Of a stretch of 64,000 nucleotides of DNA, positions 20,871 to 32,300 are shown piece after piece. The position numbers and the translations under genes were made by a program. Source of the DNA: Symbiodinium natans (taxonomy: Eukaryota > Sar > Dinophyceae > Suessiales > Symbiodiniaceae); assembly GCA_905221605.1 (NCBI GenBank), contig CAJNDS010000796.1, positions 2,501 through 66,500 of the forward strand, written 5' to 3'. Positions within the stretch are counted from its first letter, which is position 1. Each line of letters starts with the position of its first letter. The notes under the pieces were generated by a model that searched no databases, had not been told where the DNA came from, and saw nothing but the letters and a program-made list of their open reading frames with translations.

Positions 20871-21768
20871 CTAAAAAGGGCCTCCCAGCGGGTGCTCTTA
20901 CACCCCAAACCTAGGGCAGTTCAGAGGACTGAGGCCGCCAGAAGCTCTAGACTGTGGTGTTTAGGGGTGTAGGGTTTAGGGTTTAGGGTTTAGGGTTTAG
21001 GGTTTAGGGTTTTTGGGTTTCGGGTTTAGGGTTTAGGGTTTAGAGTTTAGAGTTTAGGGTCGCAAACCCTGAACCCTAACTTTTTCCATCGCAGACAGAG
21101 CTGGGGCCCAGAAAGCTGCGGTGAGAGGCAATGAGGGCGTGGGTGGCTCGGGCTTGGGGTTTTGGGCTTTCGGGTTTAGGGTTTAGGGTTTAGGGTTTAG
21201 GGTGTAGGGCTTACGGTTTGGGGCTTCGGGGTCAGGGTTCAGGGTTTATTGCTTAGGGTTTAAAGCTAAGGGTTTTAAGGGGGTGCGGGCTTCTAGGCGA
21301 CTGACGGGCCTACGAATGAGTGGACTGCCCTGCTCGGTTTACGAGAGTTGGAAAGCCCTGAACCCCTAAGGCAAGGGCCCACTCTTGGGAGTGAGCTCGC
21401 ATGTCCAGACTTTAGCGTTTAGGGCCCCAGGTTGGTTTAAGGGGGTTTAGGGGGGTTTAGGGGGGTTTAGGGGGGTTTAGGGGTTTAGGGTAGACCCGAC
21501 ACCCTAAACCCTAAACACGGGCGGAAAGGCCCCCGTTACAGGTGGGTAGCTACTGCTTGTTTTTGCCTCTTATAAACCAATATGGTTCGTAGTTGCAGCC
21601 CTAGTGACGCTTTCCGCTCCCCGCCCCCAACATCGAGAGACTCCAATACCCCGTAAATCCAAAACCCTACACCCAAAACCCTAAACCCTACATCCTAAAC
21701 CCTAAACCTAAATCCGAAACCCTAAACACGAAACCCTAAATCCGAAAACCTAAACCCGAAACCCTAAC

Positions 21769-21846
21769 TGATAACAAGCATCCTGGCTCATGATCGAAGC
21801 ACGTTCCATAGGATTCAAGGAATACACCTTGATTTAAGGAGCATTC
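21769..21846 (-). CDS. Candidate exon (NQGVFLESYGTCFDHEPG)
   Basis: 78-nt island, acceptor TTCGGTGCAG, donor TCA|GTTAGGG, one open frame of 26 codons. Followed on the coding strand by degenerate TTTAGGG repeats. Family unknown. Confidence 0.4.
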
Positions 21847-22255
21847 CTGCACCGAACCCATAGCCTCATACCCCAAACCCCAAACCCTAAACCCCAAACC
21901 CTAAACCCTAAAACCCAAACCTTAAACCCCAAACCCTAAACCCGAAACTCTATACCCTCAGTCTGGGTTGTTCAGGCTTGGGCCTGACTTGAGGCCGGGC
22001 ACCACAGACTGCTGCGGCCTGGGGCGGGAGCAGGTTGCTACAGGCGTTTGGGGTTTGGGGTTTGACGGTTTAGGAGAATCAGCATGCTGGATGCAACATC
22101 CATGGCAAGCGAAAAGCCGCCCCAACGAGTTCCAGAAAGATTGGACACCATGCTCCCATTCATCCAGCGAGGAGCATAGAGGCGCTTGCACACGATCAAA
22201 GCTGTGATTGATCGGCGGCAGCGTAATTCTCACTCCAAGCCCAAAGCCCAAAATC

Positions 22256-22372
22256 CTGTTTTGCATCGGCCAGTTGATGTCGGAACTTGTTCTCCAGCTG
22301 CTCAGCCGATTTGCTCCAACGTTGTTGAAAAACCCAATCTGGCCGTGGAAACTTCAGCAGCTCGATAAACGC
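22256..22372 (-). CDS. Candidate exon (FPRPDWVFQQRWSKSAEQLE)
   Basis: 117-nt minus-strand exon, acceptor GAGGACCCAG, encoding AFIELLKFPRPDWVFQQRWS and 19 further residues rich in charged helix formers. A GA donor after AAACAG is assumed; GA donors are known in dinoflagellates. A plus-strand frame over the same DNA is also open, so strand rests on the splice acceptor and composition. Confidence 0.45.
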
Positions 22373-22499
22373 CTGGGTCCTCGAAGGTTTAGGGTTTAGG
22401 GTTTAGGGTTTCGGGTTTAGGGTTTAGGGTTTAGGGTTTAGGGTTTAGGGTCCGCCGACCCTGGCGGCGTGTTGGATGGGTTTGAGGAGGTGAAAACCT

Positions 22500-22800
22500 C
22501 CCTCTTTCCCTCCTTACCCCCCCAAAACGCGGGGGGGGGGTAGGGGGGGTCGGTGCACAATTTTTTCGTGGAGGACCGCGCCACCCGCACAGCGTAAACA
22601 GGCGGTTCAGCACAGGGGGTAGGGGCGCCCATCAGCATTTTCCCCGCCCCTCCCCCCCCCAACCCCCTCCCCCCCCTCCCCCCCAACCCCCCCCCCCCCC
22701 CCCCCCCCCACCCCCACCCACCTGCTTGAGCTTGTCCTGGTGCTACCCCCTACCCCCCCCCCAAACGTTTCACAGAACTCTGCCGAGCAGGCTGGGATGT
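22500..22800. repeat. C-rich/G-rich tract
   Basis: Long C runs (22,640-22,720) and G/C runs near 22,530 produce Gly- and Pro-rich artefact frames. Between them a short minus-strand frame (VLNRLFTLCGWRGPPRKN, near 22,560-22,615) could be an exon; borders are not clear. Confidence 0.5.
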
Positions 22801-22924
22801 TTAGACCTCTCAACTATGCTCCAGCGGGGTCGGCGGCTTGAGCCGGAGGCTCTTAAATTTAGGGTTTAGGGTTCAGCATCTCATGTACTGGCTTTCACTA
22901 GTCGAGCTTTTTTATCTTAATCCC

Positions 22925-23048
22925 ATATGAAGCAGGGTATGTATTTCTTGTACCCCCAAAAGGACACCCAATGTATACACTCACCAGTATTAAAAAAGGA
23001 ACCTTATATACACTCACCAAAAACGGAAATATGAACCCTACTTCATAT
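22925..23048. mobile_element. MITE-like element, family 2, copy 2
   Basis: 124 bp with termini ATATGAAGCAGGGTATGTAT and ATATGAACCCTACTTCATAT. Its interior (CCAAAAGGACACCCA...CACTCACC) is the reverse complement of the interior of copy 1 at 868-988, so the two copies share termini but have opposite cores. Confidence 0.75.
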
Positions 23049-23149
23049 CACTTAAGAAAATCTATAATTAACTTTCGGCTGCGTCTCAATCCCTATAAGC
23101 CTTGAAACTCTATACACCTAATGCCACCTGAACCCCATGGGCTGAAAGC

Positions 23150-23206
23150 CGACGAAGGTTTGTGCCTTGCCGACTAAGGTTTGTGCCTATGCCGACGGAG
23201 CCATTA

Positions 23207-23237
<31 letters not shown>

Positions 23238-23275
23238 GAGAAAGAGAGTGAGAGGTTTAGGGTTTAGGGTTTAGG
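23150..23275 (+). repeat. Composite repeat: GTGCCTTGCCGAC units, (TA)n, GA-rich
   Basis: Order is GCCGACGAAGGTTTGTGCC units, then ATTAGGGTTTATATA...(TA)n, then GAAAGAGAGTGAGAGG, then TTTAGGG. The same order occurs on a larger scale at 57,290-57,740, so this is a dispersed composite element. Confidence 0.65.
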
Positions 23276-23281
23276 GTTTAG

Positions 23282-23448
23282 GGTTTAGGGTTCAGGGTTC
23301 AGGGGTTCAGGGGTTCAGGGGTTCAGGGTTCAGGGTTTCAGGGTTTCAGGGTTTCAGGGTTTCAGGGTTTCAGGGTTTCAGGGTTTCAGGGTTTCAGGGT
23401 TTCAGGGTTTCAGGGTTTCAGGGTTTCAGGGTTTCAGGGTTTCAGGGT
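23282..23448 (+). repeat. TTTCAGGG array
   Basis: About fifteen TTTCAGGG 8-mers following GGTTCAGG variants; another homogeneous block of a telomere-like variant. A 23,580-23,620 CT microsatellite follows. Confidence 0.85.
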
Positions 23449-24053
23449 TTAGGGCCGAGGGTTGAGGGGTTTTGGGTTTAGGGTTTAGAGTGCAGGGTTG
23501 AAGGTTGAGGGTCTAAGGTTTAGGGTTTCAGGGTTGAGGGCTGAGGGTTGAGGGTTGAGGGTTTGGGGTCTAGGGCTTTAGCGTGTCTCTCTCTCTCTCT
23601 CGCTCTCTTTCTCTCGCTCTTGGCTCCTCATGGAAGTGTCCGTCACTGCAGGGTTCAGGGCGTATGGCTCCGAGTTTGTGGTTCTCAGGCTTTGGAGTTT
23701 TGGGGTTCGTACGGCTTAGGCCTCAAGGTTTCTTGGCACTTGAGGGGTTTACGGTTCCAGGGCTCTTCAGGTCAAAAAGGTCCTTGGCCTTAGGAGATCC
23801 TATAGGGCTTAGGGCTTGGGGCTTGGGTTATTAGGGATATGAAGGCTTCGGTTCTTCGGGCGATAGGAAGGATATGAGTTCTTCAGGCTTCTGCATTCGT
23901 CACCTTCACCTGAGGGATTACGACCCAGCAGCAAAGGACTGAACTGGACTTAGGGGTTAGGGTTTCGGGTTGTTCGGGCTTAGGGTATAGGGTATAGGGT
24001 ATAGGGCTTAATTAGGGTTTAGGGTTTAGACCCTGACCCTAAAACCCTAAAAT

Positions 24054-24137
24054 CTGGGAGGTTCCCAGCCCTCTTCCCAGCACCCCGAACCAGGGTGCGG
24101 GCGCCATGTTCTCGTGCCGATGGAACTCCACAAAGCC
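24054..24137 (-). CDS. Candidate exon (GFVEFHRHENMAPAPWFGVL)
   Basis: 84-nt minus-strand island with acceptor GACTCCCTCAG and 28 open codons, flanked by C-strand repeats on the left and degenerate G-strand repeats on the right. It could belong to the second CNB domain region, but there is no decisive motif. Confidence 0.45.
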
Positions 24138-24264
24138 CTGAGGGAGTCGCACTTAGGGGTCAGGGTTGAAGGACACGGGGCATGGGGTTTAGGGTTTAGG
24201 GTTTAGGGTTTAGGGTTTAGGGTTTAGGGTTTATAGTGGGGGCGCGGGGGGGGGGGGGGGGACC

Positions 24265-24410
24265 TATATGTGAACATACATACCATACATACCATACATG
24301 ACGTTACGTTACATTGCCTTACCTTGCCTTGCCTTGCCTTTCGTTATGTTAGTAACGTAATACGTTACGTTGCGTCACGCTACGTTACGTTACGTTACAG
24401 TACACTGCAT
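24265..24410 (+). repeat. ACGTTACGTT simple repeat
   Basis: CATACCATAC units followed by imperfect TTGCCTTACC and ACGTTACGTT units. No coding role; flanking 24,480-24,720 is unique with nothing recognised. Confidence 0.7.
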
Positions 24411-24764
24411 TACAACATGCAGAGACACTATACTTTTGTCTACAACTGCACATGCAAGGGCCGACACTCGGGGTAGCTGAAATCGAAGACTGAAGCATGC
24501 AGGTTCCTGGGGAAAAGATTCCCGAGGAACTTTTCCAGAAAGCTTCTCAGTCTTGAATCTTCGACCGAGCCGAGACAGGAGTGATAATCTCTAACGTCAG
24601 TTTCAGTATCCAGCCCCGGGATTTGATTTTAAAAGCTTTCATACTCTTAGTAAAAATCCTCGGCCTAATCGTGTATCTGTGACCGGAGATTGCTAGGAAC
24701 TTAAATGCTAGTGAATTTCTTCCCCCTGCACAGCCAACCCCCCCCCCCCCCCCCTCCCCCGCCC

Positions 24765-25245
24765 TTAGGGCAAAAATAGAGCCAACAACAATATTTTACA
24801 AATGTTGACCACTTCGGTCTGCAGATTTTCACAGCTGCTGACCCTTTTTGAACCTCCACAACAAACCCAGTGGAAAAAAACATATATAAGTGTTTTCGCA
24901 CATATTTCGGGTTTGGGGCCCCCAAATTGCCAGTTCGGGAGATGTTTTGAGCGTCTTGGACTTCCACACCACGGCCCCAAAACGGCCTGCTTTCAGGGCT
25001 TGAAATAGGGTTTTAGGGTTTAGGGTTTCGGGTTTAGGGTTTAGGGTAAGCTGAAAAAAACCGAGGCCTTAAGCTAAAAGCCAAACAAAAAAACTGCGCA
25101 AAATCCGCCCAGAACCCCGGGGACAAACCCTTATACATCTTTATAAACCTAACGGATCCCAGCAAATGAGGAAGGATGACAGTGCAACAGACACTCACGC
25201 TTCCCGATGGTTCAGGGTTTAGGGCCAGGGTTTGTTTAAGCATGT
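24765..25245 (-). other. Unique segment with two long minus frames
   Basis: Frames at 24,765-24,967 (AAVKICRPKWSTFVKYCCWL) and 25,034-25,243 (SVRFIKMYKGLSPGFWADF) are open, but a plus frame overlaps the first. Possible exons; not resolved. Confidence 0.3.
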
Positions 25246-25402
25246 CCCTCTTTTAGCACCATCTTGAAGATCACAAGGCTGGGGGTACACCTGCGAAGCC
25301 TCAGCCACAACACTAAACCCAAAACTGCAAACCGTAAACCCCAAACCCCAAACCCTAAGCCCAAACCCTGCAGCCCAGAACCCTAAACCCTCAAACCCTC
25401 AA

Positions 25403-25443
25403 ACCTTCTCACTCTCTCTCCCTGCCTCCCTCCCTCCCTCCCT

Positions 25444-25474
<31 letters not shown>

Positions 25475-25955
25475 GCTTGCTTGCTTGCAGTGCGTGTGAC
25501 TCCCACTGGGGGAGCCGCCCCACAGGGGCGCGCAATACCGAGTCCGTGTCTGTGTGAAACGGTGTGCTTGGTGGCGAGTGGATTCGAAAACGGGAGTCGG
25601 GGACTGCTCCCGACCACTCTTATCTCCCACCCCGTTCTTTGACCACACCTGCTGATACTCGGATCCCCAGCCTTCGGGCTTCCGGATGGTTGAGGGAACA
25701 GCAAGGGTACCATGCGATTGCCTGTTAGCGTGTTGAACTCATCCTTTCGCCCTCTGTAAGGACTGGCTTTCCCTTCACCCCTCCACCTGTCAGACCTGCA
25801 CTCGTCCGACCCACCAACATGGCTCTAGCACCCACCTCCCCTGCAGGTCTTGCCGTGGGCTGTTCAGGGTGGGAGGTGACACAGTTGGTGCATTGGTGCT
25901 CCCTGCCGCACTGGTTAGCTCTCTCTCTCTCTCTCTCTTTTTTTCTCTCTCTCGA
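25403..25955. repeat. Two CT microsatellites bracketing a unique 440-bp segment
   Basis: (CCTC)n/(CT)n at 25403-25475 and (CT)n at 25918-25955 in the same orientation flank a unique stretch with open frames on both strands but no recognisable product. Confidence 0.6.
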
Positions 25956-26731
25956 AAGCGAAATCGCACGCAAGTCGGTTGAGGGTTTGAGGTGTAGGTT
26001 TCACCCTAAACCGTAAGCCCAAAAGAAGACCAAGCCCTGGGGCTCCGGGCATTCACGACCACGTAGGTAATGTCCTGCACAATGTTTCCGAAGGTTGGGG
26101 GGGGGCGTAGGCTTTGGGGGTGTTGGAGGCTTCGGGTTTAGGGTCGGGGTTGAGCTAGCCCCAATCCTTAAACTCCTGAACACTACAAACACCTAAAACC
26201 CCAAACCCCCATTCACTAAACCCCTTCACGCTGGGGATGGACTGCGGGCGTTGGGTCTAGGTACTTCTATTGTGGGTTTTAGGGCAATTGCACTATAACA
26301 TTTCGCGTGCTTGGCCCATTGTTGTCAATGAAATGCTTGACAATTTCAACTTTCTGTTGTACAGCCACAATGAAGTAGTTTCGCCATCTTTATCTGCAGA
26401 TGTTGGATCTATACCAGTCGGGTTAAGGGGTTACAGTTAGGGTGTGGTGTTTAGATTAGCCTGTGAGTTTGGGTTGGGGTTAGGACCCTCAAGCCCGAAA
26501 CCCTAAACCCGTTAGGGTCCGGGCTTAGGGATTTGCGACATCCAAGTCCCCGAATCCTGAACCCTAAAGATCCACCTGCCGCAACCTAAGCCCCAAAACC
26601 CTAAACCCTAACCCTAAACCCTAAACCTAAACCCTAAACCTCCTGAACCCTAAACGCATATACTTCCTGAACTCTCCAACACTCGAAACCCCCCGAGACT
26701 CGAGACCCCAAACATTAAGCCCCTAAACGAC

Positions 26732-26791
26732 CCTGCGCGCCTCCGCCACTTCTCCCTGCTTTAGAAAGACGTGGCCGCGGCTGTAGGTGGC
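26732..26791 (-). CDS. CNB-like exon, second domain (GHVFLKQGE)
   Basis: 60-nt exon, 20 codons: ATYSRGHVFLKQGEVAEARR. GxxFxkQGE is the early beta-strand signature of cyclic-nucleotide-binding domains, repeating the pattern seen at 49111-49156. Acceptor is ACAGTCTTCAG; donor is AGG|GTCGTTTAGG. Phase 0 at both ends matches the exon at 27850-27898. Array 26800-26896 forms the upstream intron's 3' part. Confidence 0.6.
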
Positions 26792-26799
26792 CTGAAGAC

Positions 26800-26896
26800 T
26801 GTTTAGGGTTTAGGGTTTAGGGTTAAGGGTTTAGGGTTTAGGGTTTAGGGTTTAGGGTTTAGGGTTTAGGGTTTAGGGTTTAGGGTTTAGGGTTTA
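26800..26896 (+). repeat. TTTAGGG telomere-like array
   Basis: About thirteen TTTAGGG units immediately upstream (coding sense) of exon 26732-26791, lying in its intron as CCCTAAA. Confidence 0.88.
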
Positions 26897-27849
26897 AGGT
26901 GCCTGGTTGAAGACTTCGAGAGTCCGGGTCTTAGGGGTTGAGGGCCTCAGGGTTTATTTAGGGTTGAGGGCTGTAGGGGTGTAGGGCTTTAGGGGTTCAG
27001 GGGTTTAGGGGTCCAGGGAATAGCCGTTTGGGTGTTTAGGGGGCTATTCTGGGCTTTGGGGCTTCAACGCTTTCATTAAGCCAAGGGGTGTAGGGGCTTC
27101 AAAGTTTTAGGGTTCAGGGGTCTGGGCAAGTTTTGCCTGGCAGGGAGCACGCAGGGATTCGAACGGGCGGCTTAGGGTGTAGTGGAACAGTTTGGGAGCT
27201 CAGCTTGGGAAAGGTGCTTCGTACATGCCACAGGCAAGTGCTCCGGACTGTAAGAGGTTCATAGCGTTTAGCTGGTAGGGTTTAGGGTTGAGGGTTGTAA
27301 TGCCTTTCAAGCCCGAGCGGGGTCGGATAGCCCTAACCCCTAAGCCCACAATGGGTACCCTACATAACCCCTGAAAGGGTTTATATGGGAGCATATACAA
27401 GAGACCTGTTTCCAAAACCCCATTTAATAAGCAGCAAGAACTCACCCCTGAGCGCTGAACCCTAAGCCCCAAACAAAACAAACCCAAAACTAACACCCCA
27501 AACCCCAAAACCCCAAAACCCCAAAACCCTACAACCCTAAAACCCTGCAACCCTAAACCCTAAAACCCGAAAACCCGACAACCCCAAAACCCCAAAACCC
27601 TAAACCTCTGACTCCCTAAAACCCTAAACCCAGAAGAGAGTTCCCCCCGGGCACACAGCCCTGAACCTCAAGAACCCTCAATGCCAGGTTTAAGGGTTAG
27701 AGTTTAGGGTTTAGGGCCAAGGGTTTAGGGTTTAGGGTTTAGCGTTTAGGGTTTAGGGTTTAGGGTTTGGAGTTTAGGGTTTGGGGTTTAGGGTCTAAGG
27801 TTTAGAGTGGGGTTTCGGAGTTTAGACCCGAACTGAAAGCCAGGCGCAC

Positions 27850-27898
27850 CTGTCGAAACGCAAACGGCGAGGAGGCCTCGCGAGTGGCATTTAGCGCG
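27850..27898 (-). CDS. Likely CNB-gene exon (ALNATREASSPFAFRQ)
   Basis: 49-nt exon, acceptor AACAG, donor CGACAG|GTGCGC. It ends in phase 0, so it joins exon 26732-26791 as PFAFRQ-ATYSRGHVFLKQ, suitable for the strand before the CNB QGE motif. Here TTTAGGG repeats lie on both sides. Confidence 0.5.
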
Positions 27899-28554
27899 CT
27901 GTTTGGGGGGTTGAGGGTTTAGGGTTTAGGGTTTAGGGCTTAGGGTTTAGGGTTTAGGGTTTAGCGTTTAGGGTTTAGTGTTTAGGGTTTGGGGTCGAGG
28001 GTTTAGAGTTTAGGGATTAGGGTTCAGGGCTTACACCCTAAACCCGAAACCCTAAACCCCGAACCACGAACTAAGCTTCCCACCACGACCAGAAGGCCCT
28101 GCACCCCTCCCCAAAACCCGAAACCCCTAATAAAACCCAAACCCCTGAACCCCGAAACCCTTGAATCCCAAAACCCTAAACCCCCTGAACACCGTTAACC
28201 CCTGACCCCGAAAACCCTTGAACCGCCAAAACCCCGACACCCGACGAAGTCCTACTCTCGCCTCAACCCCAAAACCCGTACCCCCCAAACCCCTAAACCC
28301 CCAAACCACTAAACCCCAAACCCTAAACCCTAAACCCCAGACCCCAAACCCTAAACCCTAAACGAACCCACCCTCAACCCTAAACCCTAAACCAACCCAC
28401 CCTAAACCCCAAACCCGAAACCCCAAACCCTAAACCCTAAACCCTCTAAACCGCCTCCCACAAAAACCCTGACAAACCCTAAACCCCAGACCCCAAACCC
28501 CAAACCCCAAACCCTAAACCCTAAACCCTCAACCCCTAAACCCCTATAAACCCT

Positions 28555-29000
28555 GACAACCCCCCGGCCACCGGAGCAGGCCTTGCCCTTGGGAGACGAC
28601 TTCTCTGCACTGCTCCCGGCCGCAAGAGCCTGGCAGCCAAGGTTGAGGGTGTAGGGTTTAGGGTTTGGGGTTTGGGGTTTAGGGTTTAGGGTTTAGGGTT
28701 TAGGGTTTAGGGTTTAGGGTTTAGGGCTTAGGGCTGAAGGTTTAGGGCTTAAGGTTTCGGGCTTGGGGTTCACTGCGGTTTGGGGGGGGGGGGGGGCCTT
28801 AGGGCTTGGACTTGGGGTCCAACCCTAAACCCTAAACCCTAAACCCTAAACCCTAAACCCTAAACCCTGCCCCATCAGCCCCAAGTTCCCTTCACTCTTG
28901 TTGCGTTGGGGTTGGAACCTCTTGGCCCGGGGTTGGTGTGGAGGGGGCTTGGGGTTTAGGGCTTGCGGTCTAGGAGGTTGTTAGGTTTAGGGGTTTTTTT
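28555..29000 (-). other. Two exon-like islands
   Basis: 28,562-28,632: acceptor TTGGCTGCCAG, frame ALAAGSSAEKSSPKGKACSG, donor GTTGTC. 28,870-28,925: frame RFQPQRNKSEGNLGLMGQ ending at GG|GTTTAGGG. Both are open, Ser/Lys-rich and probably linker-coding. Phase with neighbours is not closed. Confidence 0.4.
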
Positions 29001-29675
29001 TTGGTTTAGGGTTTTTTGGTTTAAGGTTTGGGGCGTTTGAGGTGGGTTTGGGGTTTGGGGTTTCGTAGGGTTTGGGGATCAGGGGCGCGGGTTCAGGGTC
29101 GAGGGCTGAGGGCTTCGGAGGGGAGGGATTTGTGGGTTTGGGGTGCCGTGGTTCACTGTGCAGGGGTTTAAGGGGTTAGGCTTCAAGGCTGAGGTGTTGG
29201 CCCGAATTACAGGCCCCCCCTGTGTGGGTCTCCATTATCGACACCAAGCCTGGAAAAACATAACCAAAACCCTTAGTGAGCCCTCGAAACCACGAAACCC
29301 CAAACCCTAAACCCAAAAACCCTAAACCCTAACCCTAAACCCTCAACCCTAAACCCTAAACCCTCTTGCAGTAGGAGATCCGGGATCCTTGGACCTCAAA
29401 ACCTCTGAACCCTTGGAGCCCTTAAACCCTTGAAGCCAAAGCCCTACACCCCTAAACCCTCCCCTAAACCGGCCAACCCTTACAGAACCTTTAAACCCTC
29501 AACCCCTAAACCCCAAACCCCAAACCCTTAACCCCAAAAACCCCAAGCCCTAAACCCTAAACCCTAAACCCTAAACCCAAAAACCCTAAACCCCAAATCT
29601 TAAACCCCAAACCCTAAACCCCAAACCCTAAACCCTAAACCCCAAACCCTAAACCCTAAACCCTCAACCCTCAAC

Positions 29676-29730
29676 CCCTGAATGCCTCGCGCATGCCGGG
29701 CAGGTGCTCCCCTAAGAAGGCGAGGCGCTC
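29676..29730 (-). CDS. CNB-gene exon (ERLAFLGEHLPGMREAF)
   Basis: 55-nt exon encoding ERLAFLGEHLPGMREAFR. An xxLxFLxxxLPxxxxxF helix is the usual lead-in to a CNB domain. Acceptor is GACTGTCCCTCCAG, very strong; donor is GG|GTTGAG. Phase 0 start matches exon 29994-30035. The lead-in helix here and GHVFLKQGE further downstream suggest a second CNB domain in one protein. Confidence 0.6.
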
Positions 29731-29993
29731 CTGGAGGGACAGTCCGGAGGCGGTGTGGGTTTAGGGTTTAGGGTTTAGGGTTTAGGGTTTAGGGTTTAGG
29801 GTTCTAGGGTTCTAGGGTTTTACGGGTGCAGGGTTTAGGGTTCAGGGTTTAGGGATGACAACGGGAAGCCCGACTGAAAGCCTTGAATCGCCTGAACCCC
29901 AAAACACGAGCCTAAACCCTAAACCCTAAACCCTAAACCCTAAACCCTGAACCCTAAACCCTAAACCCTAAACCCTAAACCCTAAACCCTCAC

Positions 29994-30035
29994 GCGCGCC
30001 ACCTCCTCCACCCTCTTGGCTTCGTCCCGCCGGGC
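29994..30035 (-). CDS. CNB-gene exon, charged linker (ARRDEAKRVEEVAR)
   Basis: 42-nt exon, 14 codons, phase 0 to 0. Acceptor is GAGCCTTCACAG and donor GCGC|GTGAGG, both close to consensus. It is a charged helical segment between the end of one CNB domain (30802-30956) and the start of the next (29676-29730). Confidence 0.6.
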
Positions 30036-30801
30036 CTGTGAAGGCTCAGGCTTTCAGATTCGGGTTTGGGGGGGTGCGGGGTTTAGGGTTTAGGGTTTGG
30101 GGTTTAGGGTTTAGGGTTTAGGGTTGAGGGTTTAGGGTGGAGGGTTGAGGGTTGAGGGTTGAGGGTTTGGGATTTGGGGTTTAGGGTTTAGGGGTGCTAA
30201 GGATGTTCTAGGATTGTCGGTATAATTACGGGTCTGGCGGTTTAAGCGTGCAGAAGTAAGGGTTCAGAGCTTTTGGGGATTAGGCGCGTTAGGGTTTTAG
30301 GGCTTCGCCTTCAGGGGTTGAGGGTTTAGGGCTTCAGGCTTTTGGGGGCTTCAGGTCTCTAAAGTTACTCTCTTAACCCTAAACCCCAACCCCTAAACCC
30401 CCTCAAACCCCAAACGTTACTCTGAAGTCTAGTAGGGCTTCGGGGCAAGTTACAAGGCCTTGAAACTTTGGCGGCTTTGGGATTTTGGGGCATCGGTGTT
30501 AGCTTTAAAGGGCTAGGGTTTGGGGTCTTTGGGTCGGGTTCAGGGAGCTAGCACTTGAGGGTTTAGCATTGCGGTTGAGGCTTCATGAGTAGATTAAAGG
30601 TCCCAAATTCAGGGAGAGCATCTAGGCGACCTTCTATCTCACCCCTATGTGTAGCTGCCCATGAAGCCTAAGCCCTAAGAACGGACAAAAGCAGGTAGAG
30701 TTGCCGGCGCGCCAGAGTCTATTCGAACGAGGGGATGGGGGGCCCCGACAAACTCTACAAACGCCATAAAGTGCTCAGAACCCTCACCCCCCCCCCCCCC
30801 C

Positions 30802-30956
30802 CTGTCCCTTCTGTGCCTTGAGGTAGCTGTCTTTGCTCATCACCACACACAGGGTGTCCTGCGCTGGGTGCCAAAAAAAGGGCTGCCGAGGAGTTCGGGT
30901 GCGGCCCCCCTTTGGGAGCATAGGGCTTCGGTCTTCGGAGAGCTTCCTCAGCTCGT
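30802..30956 (-). CDS. CNB-gene exon (DTLCVVMSKDSYLKA)
   Basis: 155-nt exon, the longest of the series, 51 codons, beginning (D)ELRKLSEDRSPMLPKGG and ending DTLCVVMSKDSYLKAQKGQ. DTLxxVMSxxxY is the final strand and helix of a CNB domain, where DxxLLVLxxxxF is usual. Acceptor is GTGATGTTCAG. The 3' end lies in a poly-C/G tract and is uncertain. An internal acceptor (CCGAAG|C) would be in phase with exon 32770-32807. Confidence 0.65.
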
Positions 30957-31609
30957 CTGAACATCACTGTGTATAGGGTTTAGGGTTTAGAGTTCAGGGT
31001 TAGGGTTTAGGGTTTAGGGTTTAGAGTTTAGGATTTAGGGTGAGGGGCCCAAACTAGCTCCTGCTTGGCCCCCGAAGTCCCTTTAACAACAGTACCTCCA
31101 ACCCGATGCCCCCAAAAGCCTACAGCTATCGGGGGGTGCCAGCCGTTGGTCCCCAGGATCCCCGAAACCCCAAACCCTAAACCCTAAACCCTAAACCTTG
31201 GTTCCAGGTTCAGTTCTTGGGTTTGCCCTACAACAAAAGATCCCGGAGCCCTTTTGGGGATTCAAGGGCTTTAGGGGTTTCGGGATATTAGGGTTTTTGG
31301 GGTTTTTGGGATTTTGGGGGTTGAGGGCTTGTGGTTGTGGATTTAGGGCCCCCCAGACGCTGAAACCTGTGGAGCCCTGAACCCCGATCTCAGCCGCTGG
31401 CCTCCAAACACCTGGCTGGCACTGGGGGTTTAGGGTTTAGGGTTTAGGGTTTAGGGTTTAGGGTTTAGGGTTTAGGGTTTAGGGTTTAGGGTTTAGGGAA
31501 AGAGAGGGCTTAGGGTTTAGGGATTAGGGCCCAGAAACTCGACTCTGCCCTTGAATCACCGACCCTAAAGCCTAGACCCCAAACCCTAAACCTCCGAACC
31601 ATAGACCCT

Positions 31610-32300
31610 AAACCCCAAGCCTCCCCCAAAAAATGTAGGTCGAGGGATGTGCGGGAGCAACATGCAAAGTATCGTGCCCATCCGCTCCCCTTGAAAAGGC
31701 TGCAACCCTAAACCTCGATGAACCCTACTTCGGGTTTGGGGTTTGGGGTTTGGGGTTTAGGGTTTAGGGTTTCGGGTTTGGGGTTTGGGGTTTGGGGTTT
31801 AGGGTTTAGGGTTTAGGGTTTGAGTTTAGGGTTTAGGGTTTAGGGCTACTACCGCTATGAGTGGGCCTTTCTGCTGGGCTGGATGATGGCAGACACAGAC
31901 AGTTGAGGCTCGGAGGGTTGTCTCCTTTGATCTGTGCTTAAGGTTGAAGGCTTTAATGGCCTGCGTCTATGCGGTCACTCATTCCCCGGAAGCTCCGATA
32001 CCCCGCTAGTTCAGGAATGCGAGAAGTACAGCTTCTTCCACAGCAGGCGTAAGTTCAAACCCTAAACCCTAAACCCTAAACCCTAAACCCTGAACCCTAA
32101 ACCCTAAACCCTAAACCCTAAACCCTAAACCTAAACCCTAAACCCTAAACCCTGAACCCTAAACCTAAACCCTAAACTTCTCGTAGGTCTCGTCCACAAA
32201 AGCCGGGTATTGGTGCGGGTATCCGGCCTAGCTGAAGGTTCACGGGGATCAAGCATGGTTGGGACCTTTTCTGATTGAAACATGCCTCTTTCGATGTTCT
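31610..32300 (-). other. Exon-like islands, CNB gene region
   Basis: 31,620-31,700: acceptor GGGTTGCAG, frame FSRGADGHDTLHVAPAHPST. 31,860-31,910: acceptor TCTGCCATCATCCAG, donor GTAGTA. 32,183-32,235: acceptor CCTTCAGCTAG, frame AGYPHQYPAFVDETYEK, then GTTTAGGG. Each has good borders but frame choice is ambiguous. A plus-strand alternative with a GTAAGT donor exists at 32,050. Confidence 0.4.

Noticed and set aside
32020-32060. Plus-strand exon ECEKYSFFHSR with a GTAAGT donor
   Set aside because: Attractive splice site, but the minus strand reads equally well and all identified genes in this stretch are minus; kept only as an alternative.
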